Below, in pieces: positions 46,021 to 53,978 of a stretch of DNA of 64,000 nt (position 1 is the stretch's first letter; each line of letters opens with the position of its first letter). The stretch is taken from NCBI GenBank assembly GCA_963977005.1, contig CAXBMQ010000001.1:370651-434650 (forward strand). Direction: 5' to 3'. Both the position numbers and the translations under genes were made by a program. A model generated the notes under the pieces. It had not been told where the DNA came from, made no database searches, and worked only from the letters and a program-made list of their open reading frames with translations. This stretch comes from CAXBCP01 sp963977005 (GTDB lineage Bacteria > Pseudomonadota > Alphaproteobacteria > MPNO01 > UBA830).

Positions 46021-47199
46021 ATGACAGATTTACGCGCAGCCCTTCCCCCCAAACCGCTTCCGGCGGAAAGCCGTCCCGCGCCGGGATCGGGCCTCGAAAA
46101 CATGCCGGGAGGCGAAGGCGATCATGTCGATACCGGCCGGTTCTGGTCGAGCGATGACGGCCCGTCCTTCGCCGAGTTTCTCGACATCGTAAACCCGCTG
46201 CAGCACATCCCCGTGGTCTCGACCCTGTACCGCGCAATCACCGGCGACGACATCGGCCCGGGCCCGCGCGCTGCCGGCGGCATGCTTTTCGGCGGGCCGG
46301 TCGGCGCGATCGTCGCAGGCGTCACCGCCCTGTTCGAAGAAGCCAGCGGCGGCGATATCGGCGAGCATATCGCATCCTTGATCGAAGATTTCACCGGCGA
46401 CGGCGAGGGCAACGCCCCGAATGTTGCCGACGCCGCACAGGCGGGTGCACCTTCCGGTCCTCAGACGGGCGCGCAGACGGGCCCGCAGGCGAGCCTGGAT
46501 GCAAATATTCGAAATACAAATATTCAGACGGGCGCCGAGCTTCGGCAGACGGCAGCGCTTGCGGGGCCCGCGGCCGCCCCGACTGCCGGTCTTCTGAACC
46601 GGATCGCGGTCAATCCCTCGGCCGCCATGGGGGTCGCCCAGGGCCCGGTACAGAAAAATGTGCTGACCGCGTCGACACGGGGTGCGCACGTGCCGTTTCC
46701 CGCGCGGCCCATGACACACCCGTTCGGCGCGCCGGCAGCGCTGCCGGCAACATCCCGGAGCACGGTCGCGCCGACGGCACCCCCCACGGCCCGGCCCGTC
46801 CTGCGCCCGGCGGTTTTCACCCCGCCTTCTGCAGACGCGGCCCCACCGGCGCGCGAGCCGGCACAGCCGCCCGCGACGCGCAAGACTATCGCCGCGCCGC
46901 AGGTCAGCGAAGCGGTAAGCCGGTCGCGCCGGCAGCAGGCCGACCTGATGCTCGCGCAATGGGCCGCCCAGCAGATGGCCCGACAGAACGACGCACCCGC
47001 TGCGTCGGCGCAGAATGACGCCGCCGGCGGACAGACCGCCGAGGCGACACCGGCTGCCGGCGCCGCACACCCGATGCTGCCGCCGCGAAATGCGTCTCCC
47101 GAATGGTATGCGCAGGCAATGGACCAGGCGCTGAACCGCTACCGCAACGGCGCGAGCGCCGGCACGGGCGGCACGCCGGGCGTCTCCCTGCGCCGTTAA
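46021..47199 (+). CDS. Hypothetical protein with a conserved N-terminal segment and a disordered tail
   Basis: A 392-residue protein of unknown function. The N-terminal third holds a recognisable patch, FLDIVNPLQHIPVVSTLYRAITGDDIGPGPRAAGGMLFGGP, then a glycine-rich segment VGAIVAGVTALFEEASGG that could be membrane-embedded. The rest is Ala/Pro/Gln-rich and probably unfolded, ending with QWAAQQMARQ and EWYAQAMDQALNRY helices. The patch occurs in other Rhodospirillales hypotheticals, so the gene is real. The ATG at 46021 has AGGA upstream. Confidence 0.8.
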   Translation: MTDLRAALPPKPLPAESRPAPGSGLENMPGGEGDHVDTGRFWSSDDGPSFAEFLDIVNPLQHIPVVSTLYRAITGDDIGPGPRAAGGMLFGGPVGAIVAGVTALFEEASGGDIGEHIASLIEDFTGDGEGNAPNVADAAQAGAPSGPQTGAQTGPQASLDANIRNTNIQTGAELRQTAALAGPAAAPTAGLLNRIAVNPSAAMGVAQGPVQKNVLTASTRGAHVPFPARPMTHPFGAPAALPATSRSTVAPTAPPTARPVLRPAVFTPPSADAAPPAREPAQPPATRKTIAAPQVSEAVSRSRRQQADLMLAQWAAQQMARQNDAPAASAQNDAAGGQTAEATPAAGAAHPMLPPRNASPEWYAQAMDQALNRYRNGASAGTGGTPGVSLRR

Positions 47200-47287
47200 A
47201 TCCCACGACAGGTTTTCCACCGGGGAATACCGGCCTTGCCGGATTGCGACGGATTGACCGGCCGCAGGAATTCCCTATAAGCGCTGC

Positions 47288-47806
47288 ATGTCCTTGATTG
47301 TCTCCGCCGACGGAAAAGACCCTTCCCGGGGCCGCGCGGTATTTCGCGGCCGGACGTATCTCTGCGCCATCGGGCGCGGCGGCATCTCCGCCGACAAAAC
47401 CGAGGGCGACGGCGTCAGCCCGACCGGCGAATTCGACATCGTGAAAATTCTGTACCGGCCGGATCGCGGCGCGGCGCCCGACACGGCGCTCGACGTCGCG
47501 CCGATTTTGCCGACGGACGGATGGTGCGACGATCCCGCCCATGCCGACTACAACCGGCCGGTAACCCTGCCGCACCCGGCAGGCGCGGAAACGTTATGGC
47601 GCGACGACGCGCTCTACGATCTGGTGGCCGTCACCAGCCACAACAGCAATCCGATCGTTCCGGGGGCCGGCAGCGCCATCTTCGTGCATATCGCGGGGGG
47701 CGCGGACTATCCCCCGACCGAAGGCTGCATTGCCTTCGCGCGCGCCGATCTCGAAGCCATCCTGCGGGACTGGATCCCCGGCCGGGATACGATTGCGATT
47801 GCCTGA
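47288..47806 (+). CDS. L,D-transpeptidase family protein (YkuD-like)
   Basis: A 172-residue protein with the YkuD-like catalytic segment IFVHIAGGADYPPTEGCIAF, where the cysteine is the acyl acceptor and the earlier histidine helps. It has no signal peptide, unlike enzymes that cross-link peptidoglycan outside the membrane, so either the true export route or the substrate is different. It lies alone 88 bp after the hypothetical gene; the ATG at 47288 is the start. Confidence 0.88.
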   Translation: MSLIVSADGKDPSRGRAVFRGRTYLCAIGRGGISADKTEGDGVSPTGEFDIVKILYRPDRGAAPDTALDVAPILPTDGWCDDPAHADYNRPVTLPHPAGAETLWRDDALYDLVAVTSHNSNPIVPGAGSAIFVHIAGGADYPPTEGCIAFARADLEAILRDWIPGRDTIAIA

Positions 47807-47853
47807 GGGTCGGCGGCGGGAAGAGGCGGCGGCGGGAAAAGGTGGCGGCGGGT

Positions 47854-48543
47854 CTAGGAGCGGGGCGGCCGGGCGCCGAAAATCGCCGTCCCGACGCGCA
47901 CTTCCGTCGCCCCGAGCCGGACGGCGGTCTCGTAATCCGCCGACATGCCCATGCTGAGCCGGTCCAGCCCGTTACGCGCCGCCATGTCGGCCAGAAGGGC
48001 AAAGTGCAGCGCCGGGTTTTCGTCGATCGGCGGAATGCACATCAGGCCGGCGACGGGCAGCCCCATGTCGTCCCGGCATGTCGCGATGAAAGCGTCGGCA
48101 TCGAGCGGCAGCACGCCGGCCTTCTGCGGTTCCTCGCCGGTATTGACCTGAATGAACAGATCGGGCCGGCGGTCCTGCCGGTCCATTTCCTTGGCCAGGC
48201 TGCGCGCCAGCTTTTCGCGGTCGAGAGTCTGGATAACATCGAACAGCGCGACCGCGTCTGCGGTCTTATTGGTTTGCAGGGGACCGATCAGATGGACGAT
48301 CGCATCCGGATGGTCCGCCTTTAACGGCGGCCATTTCTGTTCCGCTTCCTGCACCCGGTTTTCACCGAAGGTACGGTGACCCGCGGCAAGCGCCGCGGCC
48401 GCCGCGGCAGCGGGATGGGATTTCGAGACGGCGATCAGCGAAACGGATGCCGGGTCGTGCCCGGTATCGGCCGCCGCCGCAGCGATCTTTTCGCGCACGG
48501 CGGCAAGGTTCGCCGCCACGTCGTTATAGTTTTCAGGGTCCAT
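47854..48543 (-). CDS. yggS: YggS family PLP-binding protein
   Basis: A 229-residue pyridoxal-phosphate homeostasis protein (PLPBP). LIAVSKSHP carries the PLP lysine (near 40); FGENRVQEAEQKWP, HLIGPLQTNKT, QVNTGEEPQKAG and LSMGMSADYETAVRLGATEVRVGTAIFG are the diagnostic segments. It keeps free PLP in balance rather than catalysing a reaction. The ATG at 48543 starts it; it ends convergent with the L,D-transpeptidase. Confidence 0.96.
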   Translation of the reverse strand: MDPENYNDVAANLAAVREKIAAAAADTGHDPASVSLIAVSKSHPAAAAAAALAAGHRTFGENRVQEAEQKWPPLKADHPDAIVHLIGPLQTNKTADAVALFDVIQTLDREKLARSLAKEMDRQDRRPDLFIQVNTGEEPQKAGVLPLDADAFIATCRDDMGLPVAGLMCIPPIDENPALHFALLADMAARNGLDRLSMGMSADYETAVRLGATEVRVGTAIFGARPPRS

Positions 48544-48682
48544 GGACGCAGATTAGCAGATGCCAAATGGTCAGGCGACGAAAGACGCACGATTTGGCGC
48601 AATCCAGCTTGCCCCGACCCGGACTCCTATTCTCCGGTTTTATACCGGATGCATCTGTCGGGACCGGGCCGCCGGAAGGATC

Positions 48683-50572
48683 TCAGTCGCCGGTATAGGG
48701 AAAATGTTTCTCGACATAGCCGACGAGCTTTTCCATCGATTCCGGGACATCCAGCTTGCCGGTATTGACCTCCACCTCGCAGGCCTCCGGTGCCTCGTAC
48801 GGTGCGGAGATTCCCGTGAAGTCGAGGATTTCGCCGGCGCGGGCACGCTGATAAAGCCCCTTGGGATCCCGGCCCTCGCACACGTCCAGCGTGGCAGAGA
48901 CATAGACCTCGTGGAACTGGTCGTTGCCCACCGCGTCGCGGGCGCGTTCGCGGTCGGTCCGGTAGGGGGAGATAAACGCGGTCAGGACGACAAAACCGGC
49001 CCGCGCGAACAGGGCCGAAACCTCGCCGACACGGCGGATATTTTCGGCGCGGTCTTCGGGCGTAAAGCCGAGATTGGCATTCAGCCCGCCGCGCAGGTTG
49101 TCGCCGTCCAGGACGTAAACCTGGTAGCCCTTCTGGAACAGGCGGCGCTCAAGCTCGACCGCCAGGGTCGATTTGCCGGCGCCGGACAGTCCGGTAAACC
49201 ACAACACGCCGCCGCGATGACCGTTCCGCGCCATGCGCATCTGGTCGGTGACGGTGTTTTCGACGGACGTGATATTCGTCGCCCGCTGGGTGATCAGCGC
49301 GCGCTGGTCCGGATAGCCGTCCATGTCGATCAGGCCGCCGCCGACGATATCGTATCCATCGGCGAGCACGAACCGCCCGGTACGCGGATTGACCGTGGCA
49401 GGATCGAGCGCCAGCATCGAGGCCGAGCGCAGAATGACATCGGCAACCGCATCGCGCGGCACCGAATCGGTATTGGCCGCCACGAGGTCGGCGGTATCGA
49501 CCACACGTTCGACTTTTTCGACATCGACGACCGCTTCGATGGTGCCGAGCTTCAGCGTGTAGCGCTTGCCGGCGGCCAGCGCATCGTCGCCAAGCCAGAA
49601 CAGGCGCGCGCGGAACACGTTGGTTTCCATCGGCGCATGGGCAATGTGACTGATCAGTTCGCCGCGTTCGACAAAGACCTGGTCTTCGAGCGTGATGCCG
49701 ACCGGCTCGCCGGCCTCGGCATAGGGGATAGGAGATTCCTTGTTCCAGCCTTCGAGCGATTTGACCTTCACGACATGGTTCGACGGCGAGAACACGATTT
49801 CGTCGCCGACGGAAATCCGACCGGATTCAACCCGTCCGGCAATGATGCGGCGCGTATCGAACTTGTAGACATCCTGCACCGGGATCCGCAGCGGCAGCTC
49901 GACCGGTTCCGGCATGGGTTCGAACCCGGCCGCCGCGTCGAGCACGGTCGGGCCGTGATACCACGGCGTCCTGGCGGACCGGGTCGCGATGTTGTCGCCG
50001 TCGCGCCCCGAGACCGGCACGATGGCGGAGAGCTCGATCCCCAGTTCTTCGAGCAGACGGCGGAAATCCGCCTCGATCTTGCCGAACCGGACGGCGTCGA
50101 AATCCACGGTGTCCATCTTGGTCACGGCGACCGCGATCTGGCGGACCCCGAGCAGATGCAGCAGATAGCCGTGACGACGCGACTGTTCGCGCACGCCTTC
50201 GTCGGCATCGATCACCACGAGCGCGGCATCGCACCCCGCCGCGCCGGAGATCATGTTTTTCAGAAATTCCCGGTGGCCGGGCGCGTCGATCAGCACGTAG
50301 TCGCGCACCGCGTCCGAGAACCGGATATGGCTGGCATCGATGGTGATGCCCTGGTCGCGCTCGGCGCGCAGCGCATCGGTCACGAAGGCCCATTCGAAGG
50401 GCATGCCGCGGCGCTTGCACATCTCGGCGACGGCATCGACCTTGCCGGCAGGCAGCGAGTCGGTGTCGTTGAGCAGGCGGCCGACAAGGGTGGATTTGCC
50501 GTGGTCGACATGGCCGACAATGGCGATTTTCAGCAGGTTCCGCGGGGCGGCAAGGGCATAGGCTGTGGCCAT
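48683..50572 (-). CDS. cysN: Bifunctional sulfate adenylyltransferase subunit 1 / APS kinase
   Basis: A 629-residue fusion (CysN/C). The N-terminal EF-Tu-like GTPase (GHVDHGKSTLVGRLL, DAPGHREF, VTKMD) drives ATP sulfurylase; residues about 450-629 form the APS kinase (GLSGAGKSTLAVELE, DGDNLRGGLNANLGF). With CysD it activates sulfate to PAPS. Its ATG overlaps the CysD stop by one base (TAATG). The 139-bp gap before yggS has no gene. Confidence 0.97.
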   Translation of the reverse strand: MATAYALAAPRNLLKIAIVGHVDHGKSTLVGRLLNDTDSLPAGKVDAVAEMCKRRGMPFEWAFVTDALRAERDQGITIDASHIRFSDAVRDYVLIDAPGHREFLKNMISGAAGCDAALVVIDADEGVREQSRRHGYLLHLLGVRQIAVAVTKMDTVDFDAVRFGKIEADFRRLLEELGIELSAIVPVSGRDGDNIATRSARTPWYHGPTVLDAAAGFEPMPEPVELPLRIPVQDVYKFDTRRIIAGRVESGRISVGDEIVFSPSNHVVKVKSLEGWNKESPIPYAEAGEPVGITLEDQVFVERGELISHIAHAPMETNVFRARLFWLGDDALAAGKRYTLKLGTIEAVVDVEKVERVVDTADLVAANTDSVPRDAVADVILRSASMLALDPATVNPRTGRFVLADGYDIVGGGLIDMDGYPDQRALITQRATNITSVENTVTDQMRMARNGHRGGVLWFTGLSGAGKSTLAVELERRLFQKGYQVYVLDGDNLRGGLNANLGFTPEDRAENIRRVGEVSALFARAGFVVLTAFISPYRTDRERARDAVGNDQFHEVYVSATLDVCEGRDPKGLYQRARAGEILDFTGISAPYEAPEACEVEVNTGKLDVPESMEKLVGYVEKHFPYTGD

Positions 50573-51366
50573 TACATGTACCCCCCGACGCGCAGGCGCT
50601 CGAAAGCGTCTTCGGCCTCATGATCCATGGCGCGCCCCGACCGCTCGGCGACATCCGTGGTTTCGAGCTCGGCGATGATCTCGTCGATGGTCGATGCATT
50701 GCTGTCGACCGGGGACGTTATGTCCTTGTCGCCGAGCGACCGGTAGCGTTTGCCGTCCTTCGCATAATACAGGTCGACGATGGGAATATTCTCGCGTTTG
50801 ATATAGCGCCACACGTCCAGCTCCGACCAGTGCAGCAGCGGGTGGACCCGCAGATGGCAGCCGGGCGGCAGATCGGTGCGGAACTGGTCCCAGAATTCGG
50901 GCGGCTGGTTACGGAAATCCCACACATTGCCTTCGCCGCGCGGGCTGAAGACGCGCTCTTTCGCCCGCGTGCCTTCCTCGTCGCGGCGGATACCGGCAAT
51001 GACGCCGGTCAGTTCCTGTTCGGCGATCAGGCCGTTCAGGCCCGCGGTCTTGCGCGCCGCGGAACGCGCCGCCGGCGGCAGGGTGGGGTCCATTTCCTCT
51101 ACCGGCGGGCAGGTGCGCACCGTCAGCTTCAGGTTCCATTCCTCGGCATAGCGCGTGCGGAAATCATACATTTCCGGGAATTTCTTCTCGGTATCGACAT
51201 GCATTACCGGAAACGGCACATGGCCGAAAAACGCCTTGCGCGCGAGCCACACCATGACATTGGAATCCTTGCCCAGCGACCACAGCATCGCCAGCCGGTC
51301 GATGCGGCTGTGCGCTTCGCGCAGAATGTAGATGGATTGGCTTTCAAGGGCGTCTAACGGTGTCAT
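50572..51366 (-). CDS. cysD: Sulfate adenylyltransferase subunit 2
   Basis: A 264-residue PP-loop ATP sulfurylase subunit (MLWSLGKDSNVM, HVDTEKKFPEMYDFR, GVIAGIRRDEEGTRAKERVFSPRG, HPLLHWSELDVWRYIKRENI). It starts at an ATG at 51366 and feeds CysN/C. Sulfate activation supplies assimilation or sulfation of surface sugars. Confidence 0.97.
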   Translation of the reverse strand: MTPLDALESQSIYILREAHSRIDRLAMLWSLGKDSNVMVWLARKAFFGHVPFPVMHVDTEKKFPEMYDFRTRYAEEWNLKLTVRTCPPVEEMDPTLPPAARSAARKTAGLNGLIAEQELTGVIAGIRRDEEGTRAKERVFSPRGEGNVWDFRNQPPEFWDQFRTDLPPGCHLRVHPLLHWSELDVWRYIKRENIPIVDLYYAKDGKRYRSLGDKDITSPVDSNASTIDEIIAELETTDVAERSGRAMDHEAEDAFERLRVGGYM

Positions 51367-51464
51367 GGCAGGTCCTGATTTTCTGGTAAATCAGAAGTAG
51401 CCTGTTTTGGTTACCGAACCGTTTAGACCGGCCTTTTTACGGGCGGGCCGCCCCATAAGGACGT

Positions 51465-51499
51465 AAAAAGAAAGAAAGGGCGGCCAAAAGGCCGCCCCT
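51465..51499 (-). terminator. Rho-independent terminator of the porin gene
   Basis: On the minus strand an 8-bp perfect stem GGGCGGCC / GGCCGCCC with a TTTT loop is followed by a T/C-rich run, 27 bp beyond the porin stop. The remaining gap to cysD shows no gene. Confidence 0.88.
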
Positions 51500-51524
51500 T
51501 CAAATCGTGTCAGATCGTCAGATC

Positions 51525-52715
51525 TTAGAAGCGAACGAAGATCGACGTCGTGAGCGCCTGACCGTCGTTGTTCGCGGCAGCACCGCTGCCGGCAACACCG
51601 TCTTCATAATCGGCGAAGATTGCCGATACTTTCCAAAACACGCCCGGGCCGAGCGTACGGCGATAGGCGAGCCAGAAGGTTTCAACCTCATCGCCGTTCC
51701 GCGCAGCGGCCTGGGAATTGGTCTCACCCTTCAGATACTGGGCGCTGACCGCGTTCGGGCCGAACGTGTAACGCACGCCGGCTTCAAACGTTTCCTGACC
51801 CTGGGACGCGGTGTTGGTCGACGTACCCTGATCTTCAACTTCAACCCAACTCATCGCAACGCGGAAGCCCGCGAAGTCGACACGGCCGGCAATGCCCCAT
51901 TCTTCCGGATCGTCAAGACCGACAGTGGATTCGTTGAACGTGGTGTAACCGGCAGCGACGCCGACACCGATTCCACCGAACTTGCGGTCGAAGTTAAGAC
52001 CCATCGACCAACCGTCCGTATCGACGGTCTTCAGTTCACGCTGGTTGTTCACGTCTTCCCGGGCTGCGGGGATGTACGACAGACCAGCCTGGAAGCCCGC
52101 GAAACGCGGCGTGAAGTACGAAACGTGCTCCGCATCCGACGAAGCATCGATACGCCCAACCGTAATTGCACGGAAGCCATTGGCGGCACCCGGGTTCGTC
52201 ACCCAGTCACTGGTATCGAACGCGAGGTTCTGGCCAACGCCGGTTGCCCACGTGCCGAGATAACCGGTGGTCATCGCCTGCGCGGCGGCATCGCCCGAAC
52301 CGAGACGGACTTCACCGAACGAGCCGGAAATACGCATCCAGTTTTCGTCGATGTAATCGACGTCACCGACACCGGCGCCTGTTTGGGCAGCACCCGGCGC
52401 GCCGTTGACCACGTTCGTGTTCTGGCCGGCGCCCGTCTGGCCACTGTTGCCTTCAAGTTCCACACGGGCGCGGATCTTGATGCCGTTGTCGAGAGTCACG
52501 GCGCCGTTGAAGTGAATTTCCGTGTCGGATTGCTGGTCGAAACCGACCCGCTTGCCGGTCGCGGCCGAGAACGCGCTGTCGTCTTCACCGACACCGAAGA
52601 TCTGTTCGGTGGAGCCGCCGAGCGACAGGGTGGGCTTCTGCGCAAGCGCCGCACCGGAAACGGTGAAGACACCGGCAGCGACCAGTGCGGTCGTCGTCAG
52701 TAGTTGCTTTTTCAT
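51525..52715 (-). CDS. Porin
   Basis: A 396-residue outer-membrane porin precursor. The ATG at 52715 has GGAGGGG nearby; a signal peptide MKKQLLTTTALVAAGVFTVSGAALA (residues 1-25) is followed by a body of beta-strands with alternating polar residues, e.g. YIDENWMRISGSFGEVRLGSGD and AFGWVEVED-like repeats, and a C-terminal phenylalanine (TSIFVRF) needed by the BAM machinery. It resembles general anion/solute porins of Rhodospirillales. It stands alone with its own terminator. Confidence 0.93.
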   Translation of the reverse strand: MKKQLLTTTALVAAGVFTVSGAALAQKPTLSLGGSTEQIFGVGEDDSAFSAATGKRVGFDQQSDTEIHFNGAVTLDNGIKIRARVELEGNSGQTGAGQNTNVVNGAPGAAQTGAGVGDVDYIDENWMRISGSFGEVRLGSGDAAAQAMTTGYLGTWATGVGQNLAFDTSDWVTNPGAANGFRAITVGRIDASSDAEHVSYFTPRFAGFQAGLSYIPAAREDVNNQRELKTVDTDGWSMGLNFDRKFGGIGVGVAAGYTTFNESTVGLDDPEEWGIAGRVDFAGFRVAMSWVEVEDQGTSTNTASQGQETFEAGVRYTFGPNAVSAQYLKGETNSQAAARNGDEVETFWLAYRRTLGPGVFWKVSAIFADYEDGVAGSGAAANNDGQALTTSIFVRF

Positions 52716-53219
52716 AATTCCCCTCCAAAAGGAAATTGTCAGGTTATGCAGCCGCGCGCCGTGCACCGGACTTGTCGGTATGAGCACTGAACGCTTTTGC
52801 TTCTCTGCCTTTTCCGCACGCGGGTCGTTGCCCGGATTGGTTAAGCACAGTGGTTTCTACGGAGGAATATTAACGAATTCAATAAATTGTCGCGGGACTG
52901 AGGAAAAAAACACACACCTGTGTCAAATTTGTCACATCGCATATACCCCTGGAATCGCAGCAAGAATCGGCCGATCGTGGAAACCCGGCATCATTCCCCG
53001 TTATTGCGGCACCCCTTATTGCAGTCTGTGTCCGGGCCGATTACATATAAAGGTGTCGGTCGGTCGTTTGTTCCCGTGCTGGGCATGTTCGGGACGAAAC
53101 GATCCGGCCGGAATCGGGCGAACGGCCCGGACGGGGCTGCGCTTCCCGGTCGAAACAAGCGGGGCGAAACAGGCGGGTTGAAAAAGCCGAGCCGAATGAG
53201 CCGATCCGAAAGAGCGACG
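52716..53219. other. Long intergenic region between the porin and DUF3576 genes
   Basis: This 504-bp stretch separates divergent genes and must hold both promoters. It contains TTATTGCGG / TTATTGCAG direct repeats near 53000 and an ACACACCTGTGT near-palindrome near 52912. The frame of the DUF3576 gene is open through the right half, but the codons there do not look coding and no second gene is supported. Confidence 0.5.
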
Positions 53220-53825
53220 ATGACAGACATGATGGCAGATATTCGCAGATCCAAACGAGCGTCGGGACACCGCCTCAAACGTATTGGCGCGGTATTCGCG
53301 GTCGCCGGCGCGCTGGTGCTGGCCGGCTGCGAAGGCGGCATACCGCCGGTCGACGATCCGGCGACGCCGGAACCGGGCCAGTCCAACAAGGGATACAACA
53401 ATCCCGAAGGGTCGATCTTCGGGGGCGAGGGCGGCGTCGATATCTTCGGGCTGTTCGGCGGCGACAAGAAAGGCACCGGTGGCGGCGGCGGCGGCGGTAT
53501 CGGCGTCAACAACTACCTGTGGCGCGCATCGCTCGACACGATTTCTTTCATGCCGCTGGCATCGGCCGATCCGTTCGGCGGCGTGATCATCACCGACTGG
53601 TATACCCCGCCGGAAACCCCCGCCGAGCGGTTCAAGATGAACGTCTATATCCTCGGGCGGCAATTGCGCGCGGACGGCGTGCGGGTGTCGGTGTTCCGGC
53701 AAAACCGGGCGGGCAACGGCTGGGTCGACGCCGCCGTGACCAAGACGACATCGGTCAATCTCGAAAACGAAATTCTCAACCGGGCGCGGCAATTGCGGTT
53801 CGCGGCACGGACCGACAACGAATAG
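53220..53825 (+). CDS. DUF3576 lipoprotein
   Basis: A 201-residue predicted outer-membrane lipoprotein. The lipobox LAGC (ALVLAGCEGG) follows a hydrophobic stretch after MADIRRSKRASGHRLKRIGAVFAVAG. A Gly-rich linker leads to the DUF3576 domain (NNYLWRASLDTISFMPLASADPFGGVIITDWY, ending LNRARQLRFAARTDNE). The family is confined to alphaproteobacteria and sits before leuS. The ATG at 53220 is preferred over 53196. Its function is unknown; linkage to leuS-lptE suggests an envelope role. Confidence 0.9.
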   Translation: MTDMMADIRRSKRASGHRLKRIGAVFAVAGALVLAGCEGGIPPVDDPATPEPGQSNKGYNNPEGSIFGGEGGVDIFGLFGGDKKGTGGGGGGGIGVNNYLWRASLDTISFMPLASADPFGGVIITDWYTPPETPAERFKMNVYILGRQLRADGVRVSVFRQNRAGNGWVDAAVTKTTSVNLENEILNRARQLRFAARTDNE

Positions 53826-53844
53826 CCGCGCCGGCGGCGATCCC

Positions 53845-53870
53845 GCCTGTTTGAAGCCTGCCTGTTTGAA
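53845..53870 (+). repeat. Short tandem repeat GCCTGTTTGAA before leuS
   Basis: GCCTGTTTGAA occurs at 53845-53855 and 53860-53870, a 15-bp period. It lies 19 bp after the DUF3576 stop and 109 bp before leuS. Slipped replication is the simplest source. Confidence 0.7.
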
Positions 53871-53978
53871 ACCCCCGCGAATTCTCGTATAAGGCGGCTT
53901 CAGCGCGGCCGGGCCATGCGATCCCCTGACCCATGTGACCGCGGCTTTGCGACACTTTTTGCCGGGAACCCCGCCGCC

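Noticed and set aside
52920..53219. Longer N terminus for the DUF3576 gene
   Set aside because: The open frame upstream reads as random basic sequence and would bury the lipoprotein signal about 100 residues inside the protein.
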